From Sporolactobacillus shoreicorticis (lineage in GTDB: Bacteria; Bacillota; Bacilli; Bacillales; Sporolactobacillaceae), in assembly GCF_024125445.1 (NCBI RefSeq), contig NZ_JAMXWM010000030.1, positions 1 through 60,169 on the forward strand: a stretch of 60,169 bases of DNA. Direction: 5' to 3'. The notes under the pieces were generated by a model. The model had not been told where the DNA came from and did not search any database. It worked only from the letters and a program-made list of their open reading frames with translations. Positions 9,014 through 18,397 of this stretch are shown here, piece by piece (the stretch's first letter is position 1; each line of letters begins with the position of its first letter). Both the position numbers and the translations under genes were made by a program.

Positions 9014-11335
9014 ATGATTAAAAACATTTGGCAGCAATGGAGACGCTCAATTCTGTTTCTAGCTGCGCTAACTTATTCCTTGGTCCTTGCCGGTCATTTT
9101 ATGGCGGTTATTCTTGATCGACCGTATGTCGGCATTTATACCGTGCAGGAAAATAATCAGATCAAGGTAAGATCCGTTGCTCCGTTCAGCTGGGCCGAGT
9201 CCGCAGATATACGGGCGGGTGATCGCATCGTCAGTGTTGATGGTCGGCGCGCGGGGGATAACAGAAACATTTCAAACTTCGGTATGGTGGGGCAGGCGAA
9301 GCAGATCACTGTCGCAAGAGAAAACTCTGTGTATTCTCTTCAAATTGACAACGGCACTTCGGAGTGGGCACTGCTTTTCTATTTAATTATTCCGCTCGCC
9401 TTTTTTACCGCCTGTTTTGTGGCAGTTTTGTTCCTTTATTTGCGCAAAGAAAGCAGCCCTGTAGTGCGGATTCTGATTGCGCTGCTGATTACGGTCAGTC
9501 CGGTACTCTTTGAGATGTCGGCCAATGCCAGGCATGATAGCTGGAGCCTGCGGCTGACTAGTGTGGCAATCGTGTTCACGTTGATTTTTCTCGTACATTT
9601 TCTTCGTAATTATTTTTCAGTGTGCGGATGTCTTCTCGTGTCCAACTGGCTGCTTGTCTGTCTCTATCTGTGCGGTTCCTTGATTGTCATAAACAGCTGT
9701 TTCTTTACATCAAGAGAAGTCAGCGCCTATTATCAGCAAGAATTAGTCTTTTCTGTTTTCGTGTTTGGACTGCTGTGTATTCAGCTGACACGGCTCTATT
9801 ACCAGATCCGGGCGTCTGAGTACGGCCGCATCATCCATTTGCTCATGGCCGGATTTTTTCTTGCATTATTTCCTTTTATTGCGCTTTACGCACTCCCAAA
9901 TATGTTTGTTGGAACATCGCTAGTCCCTGTGGAGTGGACGACACCGTGGATGATTATGCTGCCGGTGACCCTATGCTATATCGTGTTGTCCTCAGCACTG
10001 ATTGATATGTCTTTTTATATTGGACAATTTGGCTATTACTGCGCACTGAGCTTCGCCATTACCTTGCTGATTCTGATCAGCTTTCTCGGGCTGGTTCAGC
10101 GCCATATAACAGAAAGCCCTGCCGATGTAGCCAGACTCGGAGCCTTGTGTTTTATCCTCGGACTGATCATTTTCTATATCAAGGAGTACACCGATTATTA
10201 TTTCAGCAAATATCTTCATCCAAAGAAAAAGGAGCGACAGGCAACGTTAAACCAGTTTCTGCAAAAATCCAAAACCGAATACACGCTGCGCCATGTCGAT
10301 TTGATGCTGCGGCGTGCTGTTCTGTCACAGCTTCCGGTCGAAGAAGCCGTTTTGTTTCTTGTAAGTCCGAAGGGCAGGCTGCGTCAAGTGAACAAAAATG
10401 CGCCGTTGTTGATGCGCCACATGTCGGTTATCGCAGAAAACGACTTTGATTTAAAGAAAAGCAATAGTGGATTCACTGCTCTGCTTAAGGATGATAGAAG
10501 CAATAAAGTTGTGCTTGTCGGTAAGTGGATGAAACCGGGCAGGAGTCTCACTCTCGATGAAAATATGTGGCTTGAGACATTGGTAAGCTACGCACGTGTT
10601 GTCATCGATAATTTGTATAAAACGGAAGGACTCATGCAAGCCTTTCATCATCTTGAGAACAATCGCAAAAGAATTCCACATGCTATGAATCGATGGCTGT
10701 TCTCCATTTCAGAACAGGAAAGGGCGCATTTATCCCGAGACATGCATGATACAAATATTCAGGATCAATTGGCGATTGCCCGTGAAATTGATGCAGCAGT
10801 TAAGAAAATCCGTCATCCCGAGACCGTCAGGCGGCTCAGTTATATTCGCGAACGTATGCTTGATAATGCTGAAGAAATGCGCAAGATGATTCGAGAATGG
10901 TATCCGGCGGATATTTTCAATGGAAGATGGGGAAGTGCACTTGATGTGTTATTCCAACGGGTCAATTTATTGGCAGACTTTCATCTGGAAACGCATGTTG
11001 CCGATATACCTCGAAGCCTCTCCAAAGAAGTCATACTCTGTCTTTATCGAGCCATTCAGGAATTGCTGAGCAATGCCGTGAAGCATGCGCAAGCGTCCCG
11101 AGTCCGATTACACCTTGTTTTTGAAGGGGGCAGCTGTCTGCTCCATTATCAGGATGACGGGAAGGGACTGGGCAAAACAGCCATCGATCCTTTTTTCAGC
11201 ACAACAGGGCTGACAGGGCTGATCAGCAGGGTCGAGGGATTGGGCGGGAACGTCACATTTGGAACTATGGAAAAGACAGCCGAAGGATTATCTGTGCAGA
11301 TTCATCTGCCTGTTAACGATAAAATGAACGATTAA
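9014..11335 (+). CDS. ComP-like histidine kinase with PDZ-like sensor loop (second)
   Basis: The 773-residue kinase begins with a membrane helix (13-33), followed by an outside PDZ-like domain at about 38-112 (SAADIRAGD-like motif at 62-70, then RIVSVDGRRAGD). Several further membrane helices reach to about residue 395, then come HisKA_3 with phospho-acceptor His578 (RDMHDTN) and HATPase_c with QELLSNAVKHA and DDGKGLG. This is the complete ComP layout (B. subtilis ComP 769 residues). It is a paralogue of the preceding kinase; the two share the motif YIKxYxDYxxxKxLxPK before the linker. GGAGGTG at 9001-9007 supports ATG 9014. Both kinases probably feed the regulator that follows, perhaps as separate inputs or as a heterodimer; that is inference. 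Confidence 0.9.
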   Translation: MIKNIWQQWRRSILFLAALTYSLVLAGHFMAVILDRPYVGIYTVQENNQIKVRSVAPFSWAESADIRAGDRIVSVDGRRAGDNRNISNFGMVGQAKQITVARENSVYSLQIDNGTSEWALLFYLIIPLAFFTACFVAVLFLYLRKESSPVVRILIALLITVSPVLFEMSANARHDSWSLRLTSVAIVFTLIFLVHFLRNYFSVCGCLLVSNWLLVCLYLCGSLIVINSCFFTSREVSAYYQQELVFSVFVFGLLCIQLTRLYYQIRASEYGRIIHLLMAGFFLALFPFIALYALPNMFVGTSLVPVEWTTPWMIMLPVTLCYIVLSSALIDMSFYIGQFGYYCALSFAITLLILISFLGLVQRHITESPADVARLGALCFILGLIIFYIKEYTDYYFSKYLHPKKKERQATLNQFLQKSKTEYTLRHVDLMLRRAVLSQLPVEEAVLFLVSPKGRLRQVNKNAPLLMRHMSVIAENDFDLKKSNSGFTALLKDDRSNKVVLVGKWMKPGRSLTLDENMWLETLVSYARVVIDNLYKTEGLMQAFHHLENNRKRIPHAMNRWLFSISEQERAHLSRDMHDTNIQDQLAIAREIDAAVKKIRHPETVRRLSYIRERMLDNAEEMRKMIREWYPADIFNGRWGSALDVLFQRVNLLADFHLETHVADIPRSLSKEVILCLYRAIQELLSNAVKHAQASRVRLHLVFEGGSCLLHYQDDGKGLGKTAIDPFFSTTGLTGLISRVEGLGGNVTFGTMEKTAEGLSVQIHLPVNDKMND

Positions 11336-11349
11336 AGGAGTTGGGCCTT

Positions 11350-12039
11350 ATGACATCAGTATTAGTGATTGACGATCACGCAGTAGTTGCAAGCGGAACA
11401 AAGACGGTGCTGGAAAATGCAGGATTCAAAGTCGAGACCGAGCAGTCGGCAAAAATGATACAGGCTATTCTACAGGAAAGGAACTATGACCTCTTCTTAG
11501 TGGATCTCAATATGCCGGATATGGATGGCATGGCAACAGCCGACTTAATTTTAGATTTGGATCCCGATGCCAAGGTTATTATTTATACAGGCTATGAAAC
11601 AGAAATCGAGCCTCTTTTTGCATCGATGATTCAAAGGGGCATCGCTGGAGTTGTCAGCAAGTCTGCATCCATTGATTCGCTGATTGCCGCCTTGCATGCG
11701 GCGCTTCGTGATGAGGTTCTGCTTCCAATTTGGCTTTTTCAGCGCCTTCAAATAGCAGATGCAGCACGGGCGGATGCGGCACGTATGGAGAGGGCGAAAG
11801 TGCATTTGAATCAAAATGAGCGAGCTATTCTGGCTGCGGTGATGCGCGGCGAGACCAATCGCGAAATTGCTCAAAATTTATTGATCGGTCAGAGGACCGT
11901 CGAAAAACATCTGACTGGAATCTTTCGAAAACTAGGCGTTCACTCACGAATTGAAGCCGTTGAAAAAGTCAACGAGCTGGGTATTGGGAGTGGGCTGCAT
12001 GGGGCAAAGTCTATCCGACAGGAGAAAACAAACAGCTAA
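11350..12039 (+). CDS. ComA-like NarL-family response regulator
   Basis: The 229-residue protein has an N-terminal receiver domain with the acidic pocket VIDDH (7-11 region), phospho-acceptor Asp52 (VDLNMPD) and YTGYE as in ComA. A C-terminal LuxR/NarL helix-turn-helix follows (NREIAQNLLIGQRTVEKH, then FRKLGVHSRIEAVE). B. subtilis ComA is 214 residues and shares YTGYE, SK after it and SR(I/T)EAV. ATG 11350 is chosen over TTG 11341 because AAAGGAG ends at 11340. It is the last gene of the two-kinase operon and is likely to be phosphorylated by either kinase. The three dyads 32-90 bp downstream of its stop have ComA-box geometry and are its best candidate targets. Confidence 0.92.
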   Translation: MTSVLVIDDHAVVASGTKTVLENAGFKVETEQSAKMIQAILQERNYDLFLVDLNMPDMDGMATADLILDLDPDAKVIIYTGYETEIEPLFASMIQRGIAGVVSKSASIDSLIAALHAALRDEVLLPIWLFQRLQIADAARADAARMERAKVHLNQNERAILAAVMRGETNREIAQNLLIGQRTVEKHLTGIFRKLGVHSRIEAVEKVNELGIGSGLHGAKSIRQEKTNS

Positions 12040-12075
12040 AAACAAAACTGGGTCACAGCCACCTATTACCTCAGA

Positions 12076-12133
12076 GTGCGCGATCACGCATTAAAAGTGC
12101 GTGGTCACGCATCAGAAATGCGCGTTTATGCGG
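12076..12133. promoter_or_regulatory. Three tandem 21-bp-spaced dyads, candidate ComA-like boxes
   Basis: The core TGCG-N6-CGCA occurs at 12077-12090 and again at 12098-12111. A third, half-degenerate copy starts at 12119 (TGCG-N6-TGCG). The starts are exactly 21 bp apart, two helical turns, so all sites face the same side. The ComA box is known as TTGCGG-N4-CCGCAA, which has the same TGCG/CGCA halves at the same distance. A possible -10 (TATTAT or TATGAT, 12143-12151) follows, then the VanZ-like gene. The site was read by eye; binding is inferred. Confidence 0.6.
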
Positions 12134-12188
12134 TCTGATCTATATTATGATAGGTATAAGGAAAATGCAGGTGAAAGGTGGCGACTAG

Positions 12189-12764
12189 ATGGATCATTTA
12201 CTTAATCCGACGATCTTTGACTTTTTTGTAACCTACAGCCTTTTGCTCGCTACATGTTTGTTATTTGAGAAATATGTACGACGAACCCTGACCTATAATC
12301 GCGGTGTTTTCTTGTCTTTATTCATTGGTTACGTTATGTTAACCGTGCTGCTTACCATTCAGCCGATGAACGTCATGGAGCGGTCGATCGTGGGTGTCAA
12401 CGGTGCTTTGTTTAATTTGGAACCATTTCGAATGATCATTTTGCAGATGCAGAGTGCTCAAGGACATTGGCTTCTTATGTGGGGTGTTTGTCTGCCGATT
12501 CCTTTTATGTTTTTTGTTGGTTTTATAACGCGAGGCCGATTCACATGGTTAGGACTCGTTGTAATTGGTATGTTTGCTTCTTTAGCAGTGGAACTGATTC
12601 TCTATCTCATGAATGGAATTCCTCAATTCCCGAAACACCTTTTTGATGTCGATGCTCTGATTCTCAACGGAATCGGTGTTTTCTTCGGCGCGTTGCTCTT
12701 CCGATGGATGGAAGCCAAACAATGGATGAAAGATTGCATATCGGAAACCATGTCTACTCGATGA
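12189..12764 (+). CDS. VanZ-like membrane protein
   Basis: The 191-residue protein has about five hydrophobic helices and the VanZ-family landmarks: NLEPFRMI near residue 75, a central helix pair, and LFDVDALILNGIGVFFGALL near the C terminus (family pattern R-x-FDxDDxxxNxxG). VanZ of enterococci gives low-level teicoplanin resistance; the role of chromosomal homologues in Bacilli is mostly unknown. The gene follows the ComA-like operon by about 150 bp that contain the tandem dyads, and an AGGTG ribosome-binding site lies at about 12177. I infer it is a target of the upstream two-component system, possibly a cell-surface output. Confidence 0.8.
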   Translation: MDHLLNPTIFDFFVTYSLLLATCLLFEKYVRRTLTYNRGVFLSLFIGYVMLTVLLTIQPMNVMERSIVGVNGALFNLEPFRMIILQMQSAQGHWLLMWGVCLPIPFMFFVGFITRGRFTWLGLVVIGMFASLAVELILYLMNGIPQFPKHLFDVDALILNGIGVFFGALLFRWMEAKQWMKDCISETMSTR

Positions 12765-12874
12765 AACCTCTCTGTCTCTATAAACTTAAGCTGTTCCTAT
12801 TTTGCAGCGGCGTTCATTTGCCTCACAGACCTTCCTCATTAGCGACCAAGCTGCGCCTCATGGAGTTGATTTGT

Positions 12875-13042
12875 ATGAAACAATCAGCCGGATTCATTAT
12901 TGGCATTCTTCTCTTATTGCTTAGTCTCGTGATTTTTAATTCCGGAGCGTCCAATAATAATGCTGCTCTTTCTCTTTTTGTTGCTGCTTTACTGATTATT
13001 GGCGTCACCGAGCTGACGATTAAGATCGGGAAAAAAAGATGA
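12875..13042 (+). CDS. Small two-helix membrane protein, unknown
   Basis: The 55-residue frame encodes two hydrophobic helices (about 7-22 and 31-50) separated by the polar turn NSGASNNN and ending in the positive tail KIGKKR. GGAG at 12862-12865, nine bases before the ATG, supports translation; the upstream in-frame extension to 12704 overlaps the VanZ-like gene and has no site. I do not recognise the family. It lacks the C-terminal tryptophan region expected of a ComX pheromone. Position suggests co-transcription with the VanZ-like gene. Confidence 0.5.
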   Translation: MKQSAGFIIGILLLLLSLVIFNSGASNNNAALSLFVAALLIIGVTELTIKIGKKR

Positions 13043-13118
13043 ACGGACACAGCTACGTTCTTAGTCAGATGATCTTATTAGAATAAAAACCCTTCGGCTA
13101 ATAATGGTTGAAAAATCC

Positions 13119-13145
13119 TTGACTATGCTAAAATGAAGATATAAA
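13119..13145 (+). promoter_or_regulatory. Candidate sigma-A promoter of yaaO
   Basis: TTGACT at 13119-13124 is followed by TATAAA at 13140-13145 (15 bp spacing; TAAAAC at 17 bp is an alternative), 20 bp before the yaaO start. It probably drives the long yaaO-tmk-darA-yaaR-holB run. Confidence 0.5.
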
Positions 13146-13164
13146 ACGTCAGGGAAGTTTACTA

Positions 13165-14622
13165 ATGAATCAACAAAAGACACCCGTCTATGACGGATTA
13201 ATTGAATATCGCAGAAAACAAGCCTATTCCTTTCACGTTCCCGGACACAAAGATGGTCAGGTTTTTCCTGAAAAAGCGGAGTCTGTTTTTAAATCAATCC
13301 TGACCATCGATGCGACAGAGGTGGCAGATCTAGATGATTTATATCATCCGGAGGGGATCCTTCGCGAGGCGCAGCAGCTTCTTGCAGCATATTACGGCGC
13401 GCGCGCCAGCTATTTTCTTGTCAATGGATCAACGGTTGGAAACTTGACGATGGTTCTTGCTACATGCGATCCTGGCGATATTGTTTTTGTTCAGCGTGAC
13501 AGCCACAAGTCTGTTTTCAATGCATTGAAAATGGCGCAGGTCCGTCCTGTATTTATCGCTCCGTCTGTTGATTCAGGGTCCGGACTTGCCACGGGGATCG
13601 AACTCCAGACGTTTGTCGAATGCATGAATCGTTACCCACAGGCAAAAGCGCTTATCTTGACGTATCCAAGTTATTACGGAATTGCATCAAAATCAGTGGG
13701 TCAGTTAATTGCCTGTGCCCATGAACAGGGGCTGCATGTCTTGGTGGACGAAGCTCATGGACCGCATTTCAAAATCGGCGCACCCGTTCCTCCGTCAGCT
13801 CTGGATCTGGGTGCCGATCTTGTTGTTCATTCGGCGCATAAGATGCTTCCGGCAATGACGATGGGTGCTTATCTTCATGTTAACTCAACACGCGTTTCAC
13901 TGGATAAAATTGAGCGTGTTCGAGCGATGCTGCAGAGCTCAAGTCCGTCTTACCCGATCATGGCCTCGCTCGATTTGGCGCGTTATTACATGGCGGCTCT
14001 TGACAGCGTACGAATCGGCCGGATGCTTGCACGTCGCGATGCCTTTGTTCAGTCCCTGTGTTCGATTGGCCGGTTAAGCATTCTGCATGCGGATTCGGAT
14101 CAATTTATGCTTGATCCGTTTAAGGTGGTCATACAGCCGAATACTCGAGAGAATGGTTTTGAAATTCAGCGGAGGCTGATCGCTTCTGGCTTATATCCTG
14201 AAATGGCTGATCCGCGTCACATCCTTCTGGTTCTCGGCTTATCCGAGGACATCAATTATGAAGAGACATTTCGCTGCATCAATCAGGTCATTTCTAAATG
14301 TGCGCCAGGTTTTTCGGCTGATCAGGAACAGGTGCCTTCGTTCCCCAAATTCAGTTCACTTGTCGATTCGTATCGGAATTTGGCGACCATGGGCAGCGAA
14401 CATAGAGAGCTGAATCAGGCAGTCGACCGGACTGCAGCAGAATCGGTGATCCCATATCCACCGGGAATTCCCATTGTTGTTGAAGGCGAGCGTGTGACGG
14501 AGCGTGGTCTGGAGCTGATTCGGTATTGGCAAAATGCCGGGGCAGTCTTTCAAAATGAATGCATGGATCAAGGGAAAATCAAGGTTTATCACTCGAGGGA
14601 GCAGCATAAGAATGACACATAA
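13165..14622 (+). CDS. yaaO: Orn/Lys/Arg decarboxylase-family PLP enzyme YaaO
   Basis: The 485-residue fold-type I PLP enzyme belongs to the group of YaaO/SpeA-like decarboxylases (B. subtilis YaaO 480). FHVPGHKDG (23-31) is the family N-terminal signature, DEAHG is at 195-199, and the PLP Schiff-base lysine is Lys226 in HSAHKMLP. The smaller C-terminal domain is present. The family removes the carboxyl group of basic amino acids; the true substrate of YaaO is not established. It precedes tmk as in B. subtilis, and its last 11 bases overlap the tmk start. Confidence 0.9.
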   Translation: MNQQKTPVYDGLIEYRRKQAYSFHVPGHKDGQVFPEKAESVFKSILTIDATEVADLDDLYHPEGILREAQQLLAAYYGARASYFLVNGSTVGNLTMVLATCDPGDIVFVQRDSHKSVFNALKMAQVRPVFIAPSVDSGSGLATGIELQTFVECMNRYPQAKALILTYPSYYGIASKSVGQLIACAHEQGLHVLVDEAHGPHFKIGAPVPPSALDLGADLVVHSAHKMLPAMTMGAYLHVNSTRVSLDKIERVRAMLQSSSPSYPIMASLDLARYYMAALDSVRIGRMLARRDAFVQSLCSIGRLSILHADSDQFMLDPFKVVIQPNTRENGFEIQRRLIASGLYPEMADPRHILLVLGLSEDINYEETFRCINQVISKCAPGFSADQEQVPSFPKFSSLVDSYRNLATMGSEHRELNQAVDRTAAESVIPYPPGIPIVVEGERVTERGLELIRYWQNAGAVFQNECMDQGKIKVYHSREQHKNDT

Positions 14623-15283
14623 GGGATTTTTTATTACATTTGAGGGGCCGGATGGTTCGGGAAAAACAACACAAATTCATCGATTAGCGGAAGAGCTGGA
14701 ACGTTGCAGTCTCCCTTACCTGCTTACAAGAGAACCTGGAGGAACAGAGATCGGCGATAAAATTCGAACAATCATTCTGAATCCTGACCACCCTGAGCTG
14801 GCTGAGAAGACAGAGATTCTTCTTTATGCGGCCTCAAGAAGTCAGCATGTGATTGAAAAAATCGTACCGGCTGTTAACTCCGGAAAAATTGTTCTGTGCG
14901 ACCGTTTTGTCGATGCATCGATTGCATATCAAGGTTATGGTCTGGGCCAATCCATTGATCTTGTTAAAATGATTAATGAATTTGCAACCGGAGGCATTTC
15001 GCCGGACAGAACATATCTGATTGATGTTTCACCGGAGACCGGCCGAAACAGAATGAAGAAGAGAAGCGGGGCTCCGGAAACGGGGGTCACGAAATCTGCA
15101 GATGATCTGGATCGGATTGAAATGCGTGCGCTGACTTATCATAAACGTGTTCGAGAAGGATTTCTCTCAATCTATGAAGAAAATAAATCACGTATTCGTC
15201 TGATTGACGGTGAGAAGAATCATGATCAAGTTTTTCAAGAGATTATTGCTGATTTTTCCCAGTTTATCAGCCGTGGTGTTTAA
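14612..15283 (+). CDS. tmk: Thymidylate kinase
   Basis: The 223-residue enzyme phosphorylates dTMP to dTDP for DNA synthesis. The P-loop GPDGSGKT is at 12-19, the DR(F)VDASIAYQG motif that contacts dTMP is in the middle, and a lid segment containing RNRMKKRSG follows. GAGGGAG at 14595-14601 places the start at ATG 14612 inside the end of yaaO; an upstream extension to 14534 is not needed. Length and motifs match bacterial Tmk. Confidence 0.95.
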   Translation: MTHKGFFITFEGPDGSGKTTQIHRLAEELERCSLPYLLTREPGGTEIGDKIRTIILNPDHPELAEKTEILLYAASRSQHVIEKIVPAVNSGKIVLCDRFVDASIAYQGYGLGQSIDLVKMINEFATGGISPDRTYLIDVSPETGRNRMKKRSGAPETGVTKSADDLDRIEMRALTYHKRVREGFLSIYEENKSRIRLIDGEKNHDQVFQEIIADFSQFISRGV

Positions 15284-15296
15284 TTTTTATTTATAA

Positions 15297-15653
<357 letters not shown>

Positions 15654-15683
15654 TACCTGTCTGATAAGAGGAGGCTTTATTTA

Positions 15684-16121
15684 ATGGCGATTAAGATTGA
15701 TCGGCATACAAATCTGGGCGAGTCCGTGTCCAAACGTGAAGGAGCGACCGTACAACCGCGCACATCGTTTGAGCACACGTTAAGTAATCAGAAGAACGCG
15801 ATGAAGGGCAACGCGTTGAAAGAACTGCTCAATAAGGTAGACGAACAGGCAAAGCGGGTATCCGGTTCACGTACAATCCGTGATTTGCAAATTTATAAAA
15901 AATATGTGCGTTCTTTTCTTCAGGAAGCGGTACAAACCGGACTAGGGACATCTCAATCTCGTTCGTGGCAGCAAGGTGGGGCCCAGCAGACATTGGTTAA
16001 GACTGTGGATCAGAAACTAGTGACGCTGACGAATGATTTATTGGATAAAAATAAAGAGGAACTAAAATTGCTTGATCAGCTTGATGAAATTCGCGGTATG
16101 CTGATTAATCTTTATATATAA
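15684..16121 (+). CDS. yaaR: YaaR family protein (DUF327)
   Basis: The 145-residue, charged, mainly helical protein has the DUF327 core (YKKYVRSFLQEAVQ, then VDQKLVTLTNDLLDKNKEELKLLDQLDEIRGMLINLY). No enzymatic motif or membrane segment is seen. A strong AGGAGG precedes the ATG. It always lies between darA and holB in Bacilli; its function is not known. Confidence 0.88.
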   Translation: MAIKIDRHTNLGESVSKREGATVQPRTSFEHTLSNQKNAMKGNALKELLNKVDEQAKRVSGSRTIRDLQIYKKYVRSFLQEAVQTGLGTSQSRSWQQGGAQQTLVKTVDQKLVTLTNDLLDKNKEELKLLDQLDEIRGMLINLYI

Positions 16122-16151
16122 ATGTTGAAAAATCAGGAAAGTGAGCGAAGT

Positions 16152-17156
16152 ATGAATTGGCAGGAGTTAAGCAAGCAGCAGCAGACCGTGGCGAAAGTGC
16201 TTCGCCACGCCATTAAAAGAGATGAATTGGTACACGCCTATTTGCTTGAAGGCCCGAGGGGGACCGGAAAGCGCAACGTTGCCCTGCTTGTCACGCAAAC
16301 TTTGTTTTGTGAAGCACCTACCGACCAGGGTCCTTGCATGACGTGTAGAAATTGCCGTAGAATTGCTTCTGGAAATCATCCGGATGTTATTTGGATTGCG
16401 CCTGAAGAAGGGGCAGCATCGATTAAAAAAGAACAAATTGCCTATTTAATGAAAGAGTTCGCTTATCGTGGCGTCGAATCTGGGCGAAAGGTGTTTATCA
16501 TTGAACAGGCAGAGAAAATGACTGCCCAAGCAGAAAACAGTTTGCTCAAGTTCATTGAAGAACCGCATCCGGGAACACTGGCTCTGCTTGTGACCGATCA
16601 GATTCATCAGCTTTTGGACACAATTATTTCCAGATGTCAGGTACTTTCATTTGTGCCGCTCTCGGATCATAGCCTGTTTCGGCGTATGACCGCGGAAGGA
16701 TTGCCGGTATCCTTGCTGAAGTCGGCGATCGCTTTGACACATGATTATGAAGAGGCCTCGCGTTTATGCAAAGAGGAATGGTTTGCCGAGGCGCGTTCGC
16801 AAGTGTTACAATTAATGCAAAGACTATTCAAATCTATAGAGTCAGTACTGCCTTATATTTATGAAAAATTCTCTCCCAACTTTGATGATAATCAGAAAAT
16901 GGCTGTCGGCTTAGATCTAATGCTTCTTTGGTACAGAGATCTTCTGTCGCTTCATTTGAATCGTCAGGAGGAAATTGTCTTTGAAGATCAGATGGACAAG
17001 CTCAAAGAGCAGATGCTTTCGCTTTCATCTGATCGAACGATCCGGGCGATGTCACTTATTTTGGATGCTCGAAGACAGCTGGATGCTCATGTTAATGGTG
17101 TAAGTGTGATGGAGCGGCTGGTGATCAGGTTAGGAGGTAACTTAAATGAATTATGA
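16152..17156 (+). CDS. holB: DNA polymerase III delta' subunit
   Basis: The 334-residue clamp-loader subunit (B. subtilis HolB 329) carries a P-loop-like GPRGTGK (34-40), a zinc knuckle of Cys53, Cys62, Cys65 and Cys68, the segment NSLLKFIEEPHPGTLALL, and the SRC sensor motif (TIISRCQVL). It acts with HolA and DnaX to load the sliding clamp. The start at 16152 matches the family and lies after GGAAAGTGAG; the longer frame from 16122 has no ribosome-binding site. It overlaps ricT by 11 bases. Confidence 0.94.
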   Translation: MNWQELSKQQQTVAKVLRHAIKRDELVHAYLLEGPRGTGKRNVALLVTQTLFCEAPTDQGPCMTCRNCRRIASGNHPDVIWIAPEEGAASIKKEQIAYLMKEFAYRGVESGRKVFIIEQAEKMTAQAENSLLKFIEEPHPGTLALLVTDQIHQLLDTIISRCQVLSFVPLSDHSLFRRMTAEGLPVSLLKSAIALTHDYEEASRLCKEEWFAEARSQVLQLMQRLFKSIESVLPYIYEKFSPNFDDNQKMAVGLDLMLLWYRDLLSLHLNRQEEIVFEDQMDKLKEQMLSLSSDRTIRAMSLILDARRQLDAHVNGVSVMERLVIRLGGNLNEL

Positions 17157-17976
17157 TATTGTCGGCATTCGTTTTAAGAAAGCCGGTAAGGTCTATTACT
17201 TTGACCCGGATCAATTGGCTATTCCGGAGAACGCGCAAGTGGTTGTTGAGACAACGCGCGGGATCGAGTGCGGGACAGTGGTCATTGGGAAAAAGACGGT
17301 AGACGAAGAGGACGTTGTCCTGCCGCTAAAGAAAGTTGTGCGGATTGCAACAGAATCCGACGAATTGCAAGTGCGCAAGAACAAGGAAGACGCGCAGGCA
17401 GCAATGGATATTTGCCTTCAGAAAATATACAAACACCACTTGGAAATGAAGTTGGTGGATGTTGAATATACATTTGACCGCAATAAAATTATTTTTTACT
17501 TTACCGCTGATGGGCGCGTTGATTTTCGCGAGCTGGTTAAGGATCTCGCAGCAGTATTCAAGACAAGAATCGAACTGCGGCAAATTGGTGTCCGCGACGA
17601 AGCAAAGATGCTTGGCGGCATCGGCCCTTGTGGACGAATGCTCTGCTGCTCAACATTTCTCGGCGATTTTGAACCGGTATCGATCAAGATGGCCAAAGAT
17701 CAGAATCTCTCCTTGAATCCTGCAAAAATCTCAGGTGTTTGCGGGCGGTTAATGTGTTGTTTGAAATATGAAAACGATCAGTATGAATCGGCGAAGAAGG
17801 CGTTGCCGGATATTGGCGCGCCGATTAATGTAAGCTATGGCGCGGGTCGCGTTGTCGGATTGAACATATTGGAACGGTTGGTCCAGATCGAGCTTAAGGA
17901 ACAAAATAAAGTCGTTGAGTATACATTGGATGAGCTTATTGAAGAAGGGGTTATTTCTTCGCAAGCCACTAAATAA
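17146..17976 (+). CDS. ricT: RicT/YaaT, PSP1-domain regulator of the Y-complex
   Basis: The 276-residue protein has the PSP1 domain with the cysteine pairs [10 protein letters not shown] and [11 protein letters not shown], which in B. subtilis help hold iron-sulfur clusters of the RicAFT (YlbF-YmcA-YaaT) complex. This complex guides RNase Y and promotes Spo0A activation, competence and biofilm formation. It overlaps holB and is followed closely by yabA, as in relatives. Confidence 0.93.
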   Translation: MNYDIVGIRFKKAGKVYYFDPDQLAIPENAQVVVETTRGIECGTVVIGKKTVDEEDVVLPLKKVVRIATESDELQVRKNKEDAQAAMDICLQKIYKHHLEMKLVDVEYTFDRNKIIFYFTADGRVDFRELVKDLAAVFKTRIELRQIGVRDEAKMLGGIGPCGRMLCCSTFLGDFEPVSIKMAKDQNLSLNPAKISGVCGRLMCCLKYENDQYESAKKALPDIGAPINVSYGAGRVVGLNILERLVQIELKEQNKVVEYTLDELIEEGVISSQATK

Positions 17977-17989
17977 GAGGTGGATGAAC

Positions 17990-18349
17990 TTGGAGAAGAA
18001 GGACATTTTCTCACAAGTCAGTCATTTAGAGGAGAAACTGGGACAAATTTATGTGGATTTCGGCAATTTGAAAGCGCAGCTTGCGGCATTGATCGAAGAA
18101 AATCAGAATCTCACTCTAGAAAATGAGAATCTGAGAAAACGCATTGATGATGCCGGAAAGCGTACTCACGGTTTGGAAAGCAAAACTGCTCCGAAATCGG
18201 GGGTCGTCTCCGAGCCGGATGTCGGCGAGGGCTATGACAACTTGGCGAGACTCTATAAAGAGGGCTTTCATATATGCAATCTGCATTACGGTAGTGTCCG
18301 CAAAGACGGCGACTGCTTATTTTGTCTTTCGTTTTTGAATAAAAAATGA
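17990..18349 (+). CDS. yabA: Replication initiation control protein YabA
   Basis: Starting at TTG 17990 the protein is 119 residues, exactly the B. subtilis length. The N-terminal half is a coiled coil (to about residue 55), then comes a linker, then the zinc-binding C terminus with HICNLH (94-99) and Cys109-x2-Cys112. YabA binds DnaA and DnaN and restrains re-initiation. GAGG at 17977-17980 lies nine bases before the TTG; ATG 17984 in the same frame lies too close to it, though it cannot be excluded. Confidence 0.92.
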   Translation: MEKKDIFSQVSHLEEKLGQIYVDFGNLKAQLAALIEENQNLTLENENLRKRIDDAGKRTHGLESKTAPKSGVVSEPDVGEGYDNLARLYKEGFHICNLHYGSVRKDGDCLFCLSFLNKK

Positions 18350-18397
18350 TTGCTGATTTAGGTGGGCAATCGGAACGCATTGTTTGGGTGAAGGTAA

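Noticed and set aside
12118-12131. The 14-base string ATGCGCGTTTATGC also found at 27388-27401 before sspF
   Set aside because: A shared 14-mer is expected by chance several times in 60 kb, and the second site lacks the dyad repeats.
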